From: Psychrobacter sp. M13
GTDB lineage: Bacteria; Pseudomonadota; Gammaproteobacteria; Pseudomonadales; Moraxellaceae
Direction: 5' to 3'
DNA: 64,000 nt
Assembly: GCF_030718935.1 (NCBI RefSeq)
Contig: NZ_CP132194.1
Coordinates: 558,001-622,000, forward strand
Below the pieces are notes generated by a model. The model was not told the origin of the DNA, made no database searches, and saw only the letters and a program-made list of their open reading frames with translations. Each line of letters starts with the position of its first letter. The stretch's first letter is position 1. Position numbers and translations under genes: made by a program. Shown piece after piece: positions 29,493 through 38,991 of this stretch.

Positions 29493-29536
29493 GTAGCAGA
29501 AGCTATACTAATAAGTAGCAGTAGCTATAGTAATAA
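29493..29536. repeat. Two tandem 22-bp repeats upstream of the CBS protein gene
   Basis: GTAGCAGAAGCTATACTAAT and GTAGCAGTAGCTATAGTAAT (each plus AA) lie head to tail with two differences, followed by two AAAAGGAAT units. They lie in the promoter region of the minus-strand gene starting at 29451. Confidence 0.75.
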
Positions 29537-29664
29537 AAAGGAATAAAAAGGAATAAAGCTTAACTATAGCATTATCCCTAATAACTTTGTGGTTATAGTT
29601 TTTATGATTCAAACGCCCTTATGATTTAGTCCACTTTGTGATCTGAGTCATTCTATGATTAGTA

Positions 29665-30939
29665 TTAATTATTAAGTAGCATACGTATGCGACGAATGGC
29701 CTCTAGATTCTCTTCAATACTAGCCACAAGAGCGATACGGACATAGCCTTTGCCAGGATTATAGCCCTGCACTTCACGGGATAAGTAGCTGCCAGCCAAA
29801 GCATAGATATGCACCTGCTCATACAGAGCTTTGACAAAAACTTCATCGTCACCATTGAACGCTTCAGGGACTTTTATCCAAAAATAAAACCCAGCCTCAG
29901 GCATACGCAGATCTAAAAGCTGACCTAGCTCCTGCATCCATAACGCAAATTTTTCTTTATAAAGTGCGCGGTTTTGTATGACATGTCTCTCATCTTGCCA
30001 AGCGGCAATAGAGGCGAGCTGATGCGGTATCGGCATGGCACAGCCTTGATAAGTACGATATTGTAAATAAGGCGCAAGCAAGTCAGCATCTCCTGCAATA
30101 AAGCCTGAACGCAAACCTGGCAAGTTTGAGCGCTTTGATAAAGAGTGAAAGACCACACAGTTTTTGAAGTCATCACGGCTTAGGTTAGCGCAAGCTTGTA
30201 ATAAGCCAATAGGTGGCTCATTAAAATACAGCTCGCTATAACACTCGTCACTAGCAATAATAAAATCATACTGATCAGATAAGCGAATCAGCAGTTCCCA
30301 ATCCTCCATAGTCATCACGGTGCCCGTTGGATTATTAGGACTACAGACGAATAGTAGTTGGGTCTGCTCCCAAACACTTATAGGAACGCTGCGATAGTTT
30401 TCTTTAAAGCTATTTTCTGAGCTGCAAGGTATAAAGTAGGGCGTTGCCTGCGCTAGAATGGCTGCACCTTCGTAAATTTGGTAAAAAGGGTTGGGCATTA
30501 TTACGATAGGTCTCGGCTCAACGTGCGCCACATCTTTTGACGTCGGCAGTGAACTATTTGGCTGATTCGTTTCGTGGCTAATTTTGTGGTTTAGGCGACT
30601 CGTATCAATCGCTGCTTGTACAAAACTAAAGATCGCTTCACGCGTGCCCATGACAGGTAATACTTCGCTATTGGGATTGACATGATGCAAAAAAAACCGC
30701 TTCTCAAGCCAATGAGCGATGGTTTGACGCAGCTCAAAGCTGCCTATAGTCGTCGGATAACGAGCTATACTGTCCAAATTTTCTTTTAATGTGTCCAGCA
30801 CAAAGCTTGGTGGTGTGTGTTTTGGCTCACCAATACCGAGCTTAATCTCATTGTAGGCGGGGTTTGGCGTGCTATCGACAAGTAAATGACTCATCTTGGC
30901 GAAAGGGTAAGGGTGGAGGGCATGCAAGTTGTTATTCAT
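29665..30939 (-). CDS. dapC: Succinyldiaminopimelate transaminase
   Basis: PLP enzyme of 424 residues making N-succinyl-diaminopimelate in lysine and peptidoglycan precursor synthesis. The aminotransferase fold I pattern is plain: the N-terminal LHPYPFAKM, SPNNPTG (substrate and PLP site), SDECYSELYF, and the PLP Lys in HSLSKRSNLPGLRSGF. The start at MNNNLHALHPYPF fits DapC proteins; an 18-codon upstream extension is less likely. An insert near 125-145 is unusually Ser/Asn/Thr-rich. It belongs to the map-glnD-dapC cluster, interrupted here by a divergent gene. Confidence 0.9.
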   Translation of the reverse strand: MNNNLHALHPYPFAKMSHLLVDSTPNPAYNEIKLGIGEPKHTPPSFVLDTLKENLDSIARYPTTIGSFELRQTIAHWLEKRFFLHHVNPNSEVLPVMGTREAIFSFVQAAIDTSRLNHKISHETNQPNSSLPTSKDVAHVEPRPIVIMPNPFYQIYEGAAILAQATPYFIPCSSENSFKENYRSVPISVWEQTQLLFVCSPNNPTGTVMTMEDWELLIRLSDQYDFIIASDECYSELYFNEPPIGLLQACANLSRDDFKNCVVFHSLSKRSNLPGLRSGFIAGDADLLAPYLQYRTYQGCAMPIPHQLASIAAWQDERHVIQNRALYKEKFALWMQELGQLLDLRMPEAGFYFWIKVPEAFNGDDEVFVKALYEQVHIYALAGSYLSREVQGYNPGKGYVRIALVASIEENLEAIRRIRMLLNN

Positions 30940-31034
30940 AATTGGGCTTATTATAATTAGCAGACATAAATTATAACGAAAAGTTATGGTCAAGAAAGTT
31001 TATTTAGCAGTAATCATTAAGACACCTTATCTTA

Positions 31035-31661
31035 ATGATTAAAATTTTGAGTACTGATATGGGTAATGTTGAGTTTTATAGACAGCTAAGACATCACGAA
31101 CAGCAGTGGTGGCTTTTACGTCAGCGTCTTATTGTACTTAGAGAGCGGCAGATTTTTTGGTATGGTGAAAAAAGCTTAATGATGTGGTTACTGTGGCAGC
31201 TAGTCAGTTATGTCGTCGTCGCGATTATAGTTATGTTGCTCAGCAAGCTGTTATCGGTGCAATTAACATTGTGGCAATACCTGACTATCTTTGCGCTACA
31301 AACCTCTATTTTCTTAATCATGCTTTTATTGAAAGAGCGCATGGCTAAAAAAATGCAGATAAAAATCCATAAAGAGGAGTTAGCAACTGAGCAAACGCTC
31401 AACGAGATGACGATATTAGCCACTGATAGCCTCTTTGATAAGGTGCACAGTAGCTCTCCACTATCTTTACAGCTTATCCATCAACAGTACGCCTCACATT
31501 TGCACTTAGTCAGCTTATATCATTTGCTACAGCAAGAGGTAGGTAGAGGGCGTTTATCTCTATCGCAGCACGCTAGAGACACGCTTGCCTTGCCCCTTGA
31601 TTTGGCTGATGATGAGCTTACTCTGCATGCCGATGAAATACTTTATAAAAGCCTTGTATGA
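31035..31661 (+). CDS. Hypothetical membrane protein between dapC and glnD
   Basis: 208 residues with two adjacent membrane helices (about 49-73 and 76-98). The N-terminal segment is basic and aromatic (QLRHHEQQWWLLRQRLIVLRERQ) and the C-terminal half is helical. I do not recognise a family. It is transcribed away from dapC and against glnD, breaking the map-glnD-dapC order. It is followed directly by a miniature element, so the region has been rearranged. No strong ribosome site is visible; Met9 is an alternative start. Confidence 0.6.
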   Translation: MIKILSTDMGNVEFYRQLRHHEQQWWLLRQRLIVLRERQIFWYGEKSLMMWLLWQLVSYVVVAIIVMLLSKLLSVQLTLWQYLTIFALQTSIFLIMLLLKERMAKKMQIKIHKEELATEQTLNEMTILATDSLFDKVHSSSPLSLQLIHQQYASHLHLVSLYHLLQQEVGRGRLSLSQHARDTLALPLDLADDELTLHADEILYKSLV

Positions 31662-31684
31662 GCGCTATTGTATTTAGAACTTAC

Positions 31685-31858
31685 TAGGGCGTGTCCTCAA
31701 TTTGAAAATGGTGATAAAAATGAGCGAAATTGCAGCAGGGCTAGGATAATAGCGCTATTAATATCGAGATATTGATGAGCTATTTGACACCGCCCTGCCA
31801 ACATTTAGCCTTTTTTAGCCCATTTAGTCCTATACATTCAGATTAGGGACACGCCCTA
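31685..31858. mobile_element. Miniature inverted-repeat element (MITE) with TA flanks
   Basis: The terminal inverted repeats TAGGGCGTGTCC-AAT-TGAA (from 31685) and its complement ending at 31858 match over about 19 of 22 bases. GGGCGTGTCC at 31687-31696 is identical to the complement of 31847-31856. TA flanks both ends, as expected for a two-base target duplication. There is no coding capacity in the 170 bases between. An inner pair, GCAGGGC and GCCCTGC, adds secondary structure. The transposase is presumably supplied by an IS elsewhere. Confidence 0.8.
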
Positions 31859-31874
31859 TATTAGCGGTAGTCAA

Positions 31875-34622
31875 TCACTCTAGGCAATCAGATAATACGC
31901 TTAAACAATCGATCAATGCTTGCTTTAGCGTTTCAAGCTTGGCTGGCGTCAAAGGCGCATCTTCTTGATCGCTGAGATAGAACATATCCTCAGCACGCTC
32001 CCCTAAGGTGGTAATACGCGCTGCATGTACCTCAATCCCTTGTTGTAAAAATACTTGTCCAACGCGGGCAAGTAATCCTGGCTGATCAAGGGTTTGCAAA
32101 CTCATAATATGCTGATTAGAAGCCTCATTAAACTCAAAGCTAATCTGCGTTGGTACTTCAAAATGTCGTAGCTGACGTGGCAAGCGCTTTTGGGTCAGCT
32201 TAGGCACGGTTGGATTCTTAAAAGCATCGATGAGTCGCTGCTTGAGCTCCTGTTGACTATCAGCATCAGCCAGTAGCGTACCACTACGATCTAATAGCAC
32301 ATAAGAGTCTAGCGCAAAGTCGCGCGTTGCGGTAATGATCCGTGCATCTAATACATCCAGATTCATCTGATCAAATACTGCCATAGTCACCGCAAATAAA
32401 TTCGCCTGATCTTGAGTATAGACGAACACTTGTACCGCATCTAATGCCAGCTCTCTATGCTCACGTAATACCACCAAAGGTGTACTTTGGGCATCAGAGG
32501 CACGCCCAACTGGAGGATGATTTAGGATCGCCTCAGTATGCCATAAGACATCCTCAGCAAGCTCACGCAAAAAGTACTCATCGCCTAGGTCATCCCATAG
32601 ACTGAGCACTTCATCACGATTCATCCGCTGATTATCGACGTCATCTAGCAAAGCCTGCGCTTGCTTGCGCGTGGCACTGATCATATCTTGACGGTTGGTT
32701 GGCGCATCGATATCAGCCCGCAGTATACGTCGCGTTTGCGAGTAGAGCTGCTTCATGAGGGTTGCCCGCCAGCTATTCCAAAGCTGAGGATTCGTCGCAT
32801 TCATATCCGCAACGGTCAATACATACAGATGATTGAGGTGGGTCACGTTACCAATGAGATCGGCAAACACGGAGACCACTTCAGGATCAGAGATGTCCTT
32901 CTTTTGAGCGGTCAACGACATCAATAAATGATAGCGCGTGAGCCAGCCCACTAGATTGGCATCGGCCTCGCTCATACCATGAGCTAAGCAAAATTCAATA
33001 GATTCACTTTCGCCAAGCAGACTGTGATTGCCGCCACGACCTTTGGCAATATCATGGAACATCGCGGCTAGTACCAAGATCTCTTTGCGCTCAATACGTT
33101 GATACAAAGCGCTGACCAGTGGGAACTCTTGCTGCAAGCTCGGATCGGTAAAGCGATGCAAAATACGAATCAAAAACAGCGTATGCGCATCGACGGTATA
33201 GCGATGGAATAGATCGTATTGCATAAGCCCCGTCACTTGCGCAAAAGCGGGAATGTAATTGCCGAGCACTCCATAACGGTTCATCGCCCGCAACCGATGA
33301 AACAGATAGTTTTGTTCTTTTAGATTGGCTAAGAACAGCGCTTGATGCTCAGGGTTATCCCGATAGGTCTGATCGATACCACGCGCAGCAATCTTCAGCG
33401 CGCGTAGAGTATGTGTACGGATATTCTTGATACCGTATTGACCCATCAATAAGAACATCTCTAAAATTGATTCAGGGTGTTGGGCGAAAACCCGATGATG
33501 CGAGATGGCGATTTGATTGCCTATTTTATTAAAATGCGCGTTTAATAATTGTTTGGTAGGTCGCTCATCAGAGGGGAGTAGAGGCTCGATAATCGTCTCA
33601 TAGTAGTGATTGATGAGCATCTCAGACAACGTCGATATCTGCATCGCACAGCGATAATAATCGCGCATGAAGCGCTCAACCGCCGCATTTGGCTCATCAT
33701 CGGGCTGGGTCTCATAACCCATACGCTGGGCGATATCACGCTGATAATCAAATAATAATTTATTCTCGTTGCGTCCCGTCATCTCATGCAAATAGTGCCG
33801 TATTTGCCATAAAAAGCTTTCAGAGAAGCTGAGCTCATCGAACTCTTTTTCGGTCAAAAAGTCTTGTTGCACTAAATCATAAAGCTTACCAACTCGAAAG
33901 TAGCGTTTAGTTACCCAGCCGATAATATGGATATCACGCAGACCACCTGGTGCGGTCTTTATATTGGGTTCGAGATTGTATTCCGTGGCATTATGACGCA
34001 GATAGCGCGTCTTAGCCTCAGCTATTTTTACCTCATAAAAATCAAGCTGTGACCAAAGCTGGTTGACGATATCAGTTGGCGTGTCTTGCAGATCTTCATT
34101 GCCTACTAAAAGCCGTGCCTCAAGCAGGGTGCTTGCGACCGTATGGTCTGTTGCGGCCTCCAAGCAGTCAGCGATACTACGTACCGCTAAAGCAGGCTCA
34201 AGTCCAACATCCCACAGCATCGCTACCAAAGCGTTTATTTTAGCGCTAACCTCATTACTCATATCCTGTGGGGACAATAATAAAATATCGATATCAGAGT
34301 GTAGAGATAACTCACCACGCCCATAACCGCCAGTCGCGAAAAATGCTAAATCAGTTTCATCAAGCTTGAACCAACAAAACATCGCAATGAGCAGCTCATC
34401 AATGGCACAGGCGCGTGCTGCTACCAGCTGACGAATATTAATACCACGTTCAAGCGCTCGGCTGATGTCGTCATTTATTTGAGCAAGCCATTCAGGAATG
34501 CCAAGCAGTGAGGCTCTAGTAGGATCACTAACCACTAACAAGGGCGTATTTGTTGTCCCATCAGGCGGTATTAACGCAGGTAATGGCGTAATATAAATCG
34601 AAGCAACATCGCAAGTGAACAT
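31875..34622 (-). CDS. glnD: Bifunctional uridylyltransferase/uridylyl-removing enzyme
   Basis: Nitrogen sensor of 915 residues that adds UMP to PII (GlnB/GlnK) when glutamine is low and removes it when high. The nucleotidyltransferase motif GGYGRGELSLHSDIDILLL is at 98-116. The HD phosphohydrolase domain shows MFHDIAKGRGGNHSLLGE near 520, and two C-terminal ACT domains (about 715-790 and 830-905) bind glutamine. The length is typical. It lies between map (upstream) and the MITE; map, glnD and dapC are commonly clustered. Confidence 0.96.
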   Translation of the reverse strand: MFTCDVASIYITPLPALIPPDGTTNTPLLVVSDPTRASLLGIPEWLAQINDDISRALERGINIRQLVAARACAIDELLIAMFCWFKLDETDLAFFATGGYGRGELSLHSDIDILLLSPQDMSNEVSAKINALVAMLWDVGLEPALAVRSIADCLEAATDHTVASTLLEARLLVGNEDLQDTPTDIVNQLWSQLDFYEVKIAEAKTRYLRHNATEYNLEPNIKTAPGGLRDIHIIGWVTKRYFRVGKLYDLVQQDFLTEKEFDELSFSESFLWQIRHYLHEMTGRNENKLLFDYQRDIAQRMGYETQPDDEPNAAVERFMRDYYRCAMQISTLSEMLINHYYETIIEPLLPSDERPTKQLLNAHFNKIGNQIAISHHRVFAQHPESILEMFLLMGQYGIKNIRTHTLRALKIAARGIDQTYRDNPEHQALFLANLKEQNYLFHRLRAMNRYGVLGNYIPAFAQVTGLMQYDLFHRYTVDAHTLFLIRILHRFTDPSLQQEFPLVSALYQRIERKEILVLAAMFHDIAKGRGGNHSLLGESESIEFCLAHGMSEADANLVGWLTRYHLLMSLTAQKKDISDPEVVSVFADLIGNVTHLNHLYVLTVADMNATNPQLWNSWRATLMKQLYSQTRRILRADIDAPTNRQDMISATRKQAQALLDDVDNQRMNRDEVLSLWDDLGDEYFLRELAEDVLWHTEAILNHPPVGRASDAQSTPLVVLREHRELALDAVQVFVYTQDQANLFAVTMAVFDQMNLDVLDARIITATRDFALDSYVLLDRSGTLLADADSQQELKQRLIDAFKNPTVPKLTQKRLPRQLRHFEVPTQISFEFNEASNQHIMSLQTLDQPGLLARVGQVFLQQGIEVHAARITTLGERAEDMFYLSDQEDAPLTPAKLETLKQALIDCLSVLSDCLE

Positions 34623-34741
34623 GAATAATTTCCATTTTGATGATCGAGTGAATCAAAAATTAGCATAAAATAAAATTAAAAAAAAGACTACCAAAAAAAA
34701 GACCACCTAAGCGATCCTTTATACTATCAGTTTCTGTATAG

Positions 34742-35533
34742 CTACTGCGTCAAAAAACTCAAATCTTCTTCAGGGCGAGTAGTGAATACCTCACAGCCAT
34801 TGTCAGTGACGACCATCGTATGCTCCCACTGTGCGGAGAGCTTACGGTCTTTAGTAATTGCCGTCCATTCATCTGGCAAGATTTTAGTCTGCCATTTACC
34901 CTCATTAATCATCGGCTCAATGGTAAATGTCATGCCCGTCTTAAGCTCAAAGCCAGTGCCCTTTTTGCCGTAGTGCATGACTTGTGGCTCATGATGAAAC
35001 TCATTAGAGATGCCATGACCACAGAACTCACGAACGATACTAAAACGCTCAGGTTCAACCACCGCTTGAATAGCGGCGCCAACATCACCTAAACGCGCGC
35101 CATCCTTTACGACACTCATACCCGCATATAGTGCCTCTTGCGCGACCTTGCAGATACGCTGAGCCATGATAGAGCCATTGCCGACGATCCACATTTTTGA
35201 GGTGTCTCCATAATAGCCGTCTTTGATAACAGTCACATCGATATTGATGATGTCACCGTCTTTGAGCAGTTTGCTCTCTGTTGGGATACCGTGACACACC
35301 ACATGATTGACCGAGGTGCAGATAGATTTTGGGAAGCCGTTATAGTTCAGAGGCGCAGGGATAGCCTCTTGTACGTTAACGATATAATCATGAGCGAGTT
35401 GATTGAGCGCTTCGGTACTGATACCTACCTTGACGTGCTCATCTAACATCACAAGTACATCGCTGGCAAGCTTACCAGCAATACGCATTTTTTCGATAGC
35501 CTCTGGAGACTGAATTAAAGTTTTTTTAATCAT
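34742..35533 (-). CDS. map: Methionine aminopeptidase, type I
   Basis: Metalloenzyme of 263 residues that removes the initiator Met from new proteins. Metal ligands are visible: Asp in INIDVTVIKDGYYGDTS (two Asp), His in FCGHGI, Glu in TIEPMI and Glu in QWEHTMVV. The substrate His is in NHVVCHGIP. The length and start (MIKKTLIQSPEAIEKMRIAGKLA) are normal. It is the first gene of the map-glnD cluster, 119 bases upstream of glnD. Confidence 0.97.
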   Translation of the reverse strand: MIKKTLIQSPEAIEKMRIAGKLASDVLVMLDEHVKVGISTEALNQLAHDYIVNVQEAIPAPLNYNGFPKSICTSVNHVVCHGIPTESKLLKDGDIINIDVTVIKDGYYGDTSKMWIVGNGSIMAQRICKVAQEALYAGMSVVKDGARLGDVGAAIQAVVEPERFSIVREFCGHGISNEFHHEPQVMHYGKKGTGFELKTGMTFTIEPMINEGKWQTKILPDEWTAITKDRKLSAQWEHTMVVTDNGCEVFTTRPEEDLSFLTQ

Positions 35534-35878
35534 TATTATTAATCTTATCGTTATGAAAATATAAGTTGATCGAACACATCAAATTATAGCATATATGCAT
35601 GATTTATATAATTGATGCTATAACGATGACTTTAATATAGATCTCAAAAGAAGCTTACTAATCAGATGTTTATAATTGACTAAACGGTCATCTGTTTATA
35701 TTCACTAAGCTAGATTATCAGTTGAATGTTACGAAATTTACAAGTAATGTAAGCATCACTATCAAATGGATTGATAGTTGTTTTTGATACCCTATGTGCT
35801 ATTTGCTTTGTAAATGGTCGTACTTTAAATAGGCTCGTACAAAAACTACCATACCGTTACAACGACAAGGAAGTTGCT
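35534..35878. other. Divergent intergenic region between map and the lipase gene
   Basis: 345 AT-rich bases carrying the promoters of both genes. I looked for a sigma-54 site, known for some Pseudomonas lipases, and found no GG-N10-GC match. Confidence 0.4.
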
Positions 35879-36961
35879 ATGAAGCTGAACGCTTATTTTT
35901 CTGCTGCGATCTCACCAAGTAAATTTTTACCGACCTTAGGTGCTCTAGGTACTGGTCTACTCCTCATGACGATGCAAACCACTTCTTCTCAAGCCGCTGG
36001 ACAGCATTATAACTGCGCCAATGCGAATGGTTGCCAGCTGGTCGATAGTCAATATTTTACCTCAAGCTATACCAAAACTCAGTATCCTGTGGTTATGGCG
36101 CATGGACTTGGCGGCTTCACGTCAATGTTTGGCGTCATTGACTACTTTAATGGCATCCCTGGAGCGCTAGTAAGAGGTGGCTCAGAGGTATATACCACCA
36201 AAACGTCAGCCGTTAATAATAGTGAAGTTCGTGGTGAGCAGCTACTACAGCAAGTCAAAACAATCTCAGCGATCTCAGGCAAGTCTAAAGTTAATCTATT
36301 GGGACATAGTCAAGGCGGTATTGATATTCGCTATGTCGCTGGTGTTGCCCCAAGATACGTCGCTTCAGTAACGGCCGTTTCAAGCCCAGAGCAAGGCTCA
36401 AAAACGGCAGATTTTGTCAAAGCCACGCTTGAGCCAAGTAACGATGATAACTCTGGCGATCAGCTCAATCTAGGCACGCAACTGGTTGCGGGTCTGTTTC
36501 ACTTGATTGGCGGCTTTACCGATATCGGCTCTGGTATTAGCTATAACGAAATACAAGAGCAAGATGGTTGGCAAACGTTGGTCGCTTTATCTACTAGCGG
36601 CGCTGCTACCTTCAATGCAAAATTCCCAGCCGCCATGCCAACGAGTTATTGTGGTCAGCCAGCCGACACTGCAGTCAACGGCATCAAATACTACTCATTC
36701 AGTGGTGTTGGACAACTGACAAGTGCGCTCGATCCCAGCGATTATTTGCTAGCAGCAACCAGCGTACCGTTTCTTTTTGAGGCTAATGATGGATTAGTCT
36801 CGAAATGCTCAAGTCGTTTAGGTTACGTGATCCGTGATGACTATAGAATGAATCATTTAGATTCAGCAGACCAAGTATTAGGTCTGACAGCATGGGGTAG
36901 CTCTGAACCCAAATCTGTCTATCGTGCGCAGGTCAATCGCCTCAAAAACGCGAGTCTTTAA
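35879..36961 (+). CDS. Secreted triacylglycerol lipase (family I, foldase-dependent)
   Basis: Extracellular lipase of 360 residues. The N-terminus has a long signal (to about SSQAA at 40). The alpha/beta-hydrolase core shows the oxyanion strand PVVMAHGLGGF (about 70-80) and the nucleophile Ser144 in LLGHSQGGID. Likely catalytic Asp and His are in EANDGLVSKCS and RMNHLDSADQ, the Ca-site region of family I lipases. Cys pairs in CANANGC and elsewhere may form disulfides. ATG at 35879 is chosen because AAGGAAG precedes it; the frame runs 36 codons further upstream. The next gene is the lipase-specific foldase, which fixes the family. Confidence 0.93.
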   Translation: MKLNAYFSAAISPSKFLPTLGALGTGLLLMTMQTTSSQAAGQHYNCANANGCQLVDSQYFTSSYTKTQYPVVMAHGLGGFTSMFGVIDYFNGIPGALVRGGSEVYTTKTSAVNNSEVRGEQLLQQVKTISAISGKSKVNLLGHSQGGIDIRYVAGVAPRYVASVTAVSSPEQGSKTADFVKATLEPSNDDNSGDQLNLGTQLVAGLFHLIGGFTDIGSGISYNEIQEQDGWQTLVALSTSGAATFNAKFPAAMPTSYCGQPADTAVNGIKYYSFSGVGQLTSALDPSDYLLAATSVPFLFEANDGLVSKCSSRLGYVIRDDYRMNHLDSADQVLGLTAWGSSEPKSVYRAQVNRLKNASL

Positions 36962-37001
36962 AATCATAAGCAGACTACCGCTTTGAATCTATTGCTGTTG
37001 T

Positions 37002-37036
37002 AAAAATCAGGGTCAACTGAGTTGACCCTGATTTTT
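37002..37036. terminator. Strong hairpin between lipase and foldase genes
   Basis: A perfect 16-bp inverted repeat (AAAAATCAGGGTCAAC and its complement) with a three-base loop and T run. It can terminate in both directions and may set the ratio of lipase to foldase transcript. Confidence 0.88.
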
Positions 37037-37125
37037 ATATATCAAACTTCATACATAACGGCGCTTATATCATTGAAACTTTAGAACCGTACTGTACCTA
37101 ATTTATAAAATAAGGTATCTCGATC

Positions 37126-38220
37126 ATGCCCAATAAACATCGCATTCCCTATTTTTCGCTTATCACTATCGCGATCATCGTTGCTATCACGGTAGCCGTT
37201 ATTCTGTGGTTCAGACCTGATCAAAGTGATGCCGATGTCGTGACAGGCACCTCAGTGACAGTCGATAACGGATCTAGCAACGCAATGACAGATATGTCTG
37301 ATCCTTATAAAGGACTAGAGGTCTCATCGACGCAGAACAATACTGAATTTACCACTGGTTTAGAGCGGCTGCCATCCTCATTACAGGGGACACAAGTTGA
37401 TGGTGAGATTATCATCGATGAAAACAAACAGTTGGTTGTCACCGAAGGGTTACGGCGCTTGTTTGACTATTTTTTATCGGCGCTAGGAGAGGAGGATGAG
37501 GCGACTATTCTTGCACGTGTGGAGAGTTACATCCGTCATCACACCCCAGAACCTGCTGCCAGCCAAGCCATTGCAATCTTTAATCAATACGTCATCTACC
37601 TAAAACAGCTGTCAAAAATAGAAGCGAGCTACGGTAACTTGCAATTGCAAGCCACCCAAGATGGCAAACTTGATCTCAATATGATTGCCCAGCGTCGCCA
37701 AGATATTACCAAAGCTCGCCAGCAGAATTTTGATCAGGCAACGATTACTGCGTTTTTTGGCTCAGACGATACTTATGATGATTATAGTATTAGTATGCTC
37801 ACTATTGAGCAGGATGATCAGCTCTCTAGCACCCAAAAGGCCGCCGCAAGACAAGACTACATCAGCCGTATGTCTGATAATGCTATCAAAGCAAACATCG
37901 AGCAGCAAGCTAACTTAAACGAGCTGATAACCCGCACTGAGCAGATGAAAGCACAAGGCGCTAGTGCTGAAGCTTTATATAATATGCGCCGTAAGTTAGT
38001 TGGCGAGGCCGCTGCTGGCAGGTTAGCGACTGTCGATGTCGAGGATGCCAACTTCGATCAGCGCTTTGATCAGTATCAAGCCCAAAAGCAAGGCATACTG
38101 ACACAAAATTCTGACAACGCACAAGCTCGAGCGCAGATTACGCAGTTAGAGCAGCAGCTATTTAATGATGCTGAGCGTAAGCGCTTAGAGGCTTATGGCG
38201 CTATGCAAGCAGACAAGTAA
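37126..38220 (+). CDS. lifO: Lipase-specific foldase (lipase chaperone)
   Basis: Steric chaperone of 364 residues, anchored in the inner membrane by one N-terminal helix (about 12-29) with the rest in the periplasm. There it folds the lipase before type II secretion. The family signature is clear: LPSSLQGTQVDGEI near 83, and LRRLFDYFLSALGEEDE near 108 (RxxFDYxLSxxGE). The C-terminal two thirds are helical and rich in Gln, Ala and Arg, as in known Lif proteins. It is 164 bases downstream of the lipase, separated by a strong hairpin. Confidence 0.95.
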   Translation: MPNKHRIPYFSLITIAIIVAITVAVILWFRPDQSDADVVTGTSVTVDNGSSNAMTDMSDPYKGLEVSSTQNNTEFTTGLERLPSSLQGTQVDGEIIIDENKQLVVTEGLRRLFDYFLSALGEEDEATILARVESYIRHHTPEPAASQAIAIFNQYVIYLKQLSKIEASYGNLQLQATQDGKLDLNMIAQRRQDITKARQQNFDQATITAFFGSDDTYDDYSISMLTIEQDDQLSSTQKAAARQDYISRMSDNAIKANIEQQANLNELITRTEQMKAQGASAEALYNMRRKLVGEAAAGRLATVDVEDANFDQRFDQYQAQKQGILTQNSDNAQARAQITQLEQQLFNDAERKRLEAYGAMQADK

Positions 38221-38315
38221 TAACTCTCCTAATCTCCCTACAAAAAAGCCAAATAAGGGATAGCAATAACTCAGAAATAAAGCTACTGTATTAAATGCTA
38301 AATATTAAGTAGCAC

Positions 38316-38361
38316 AAAGCTATGCCTTTGACGTCAATAAGGCATCAGTGACATAGCTTTT
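38316..38361 (+). terminator. Possible terminator of the foldase gene
   Basis: AAAGCTATG pairs with CATAGCTTT, with an inner GCCTT/AAGGC stem and a bulge. The T run is short, so the call is tentative. Confidence 0.45.
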
Positions 38362-38412
38362 GGTAAAGATGGATCTAACTTAATGATTAATTTAATCCCC
38401 TCAGGAGCTCTT

Positions 38413-38535
38413 ATGAAGAACATAACCAAAGTATTAATGACAGGTATTGTAATGGCAAGTTTACTGGTAGGTTGTCAGTCGCTTACCAAACAGCCGACTC
38501 AGCAGCCAGACATAACGGGTACAGATGTCATATAA
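38413..38535 (+). CDS. 40-residue lipoprotein, cut-down paralogue of the META lipoprotein
   Basis: Starts MKNITKVLMTGIVMASLLVG with lipidated Cys21, then only 20 more residues (QSLTKQPTQQPDITGTDVI). The signal closely matches that of the META-domain lipoprotein downstream (MKNVTKVMMASVLAVGTLAG, Cys21), but the domain is absent. AGGAG stands six bases before the ATG and a terminator follows, so it may be expressed as a tiny lipoprotein. It could equally be a decayed duplicate. Confidence 0.6.
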   Translation: MKNITKVLMTGIVMASLLVGCQSLTKQPTQQPDITGTDVI

Positions 38536-38991
38536 GATGATAAATAGCTTAATTGTAAGGCCAGATGACTGTTAAATCAGATAGTGGTTAATAGCTATAA
38601 TCACGAAAAAATCTTAGGCTTTGCCAATAAGAACCTCATTTTAACAAATGGGGTTTTTATGCAAATGATAAATAATTATTAAACCACCTTACTCCTAATT
38701 TTTTAAGTTATTGATTTCAATGATGCTATAAATTATAGGTTTGTTTTAAGCCGATTTAAGGCTAATAAAATTAAGGGCTGTTTTAAGTTGAGAGTGGCGT
38801 CAAACAGTTAGCAGGTAATGCTATGAGTGGCAATAGCTGATAGCAAAACACCTATACGTCAAAACAATGTGTGAATAAAGAACATACATAAGGCTGCATG
38901 ACAATAATGATTAGCCAGTCCATAATAGCGGCATTGTTTAACAGACATACACATTCAATTTAATTGTCTTTTAATAATTAGAGGGTTTTAT
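38536..38991. other. Intergenic region between the two related lipoprotein genes
   Basis: 456 AT-rich bases. Apart from the terminator at 38632 I see no gene. No recognisable META-domain remnant is evident, so the missing domain of the small lipoprotein is not simply out of frame here. Confidence 0.5.
38632..38658 (+). terminator. Terminator after the 40-residue lipoprotein gene
   Basis: AACCTCATTT pairs with AAATGGGGTT (one G-T) around TAAC, followed by five T. Confidence 0.75.

Noticed and set aside
35700..35878. Sigma-54 promoter for the lipase gene
   Set aside because: No GG/GC elements at the needed 10-base spacing.
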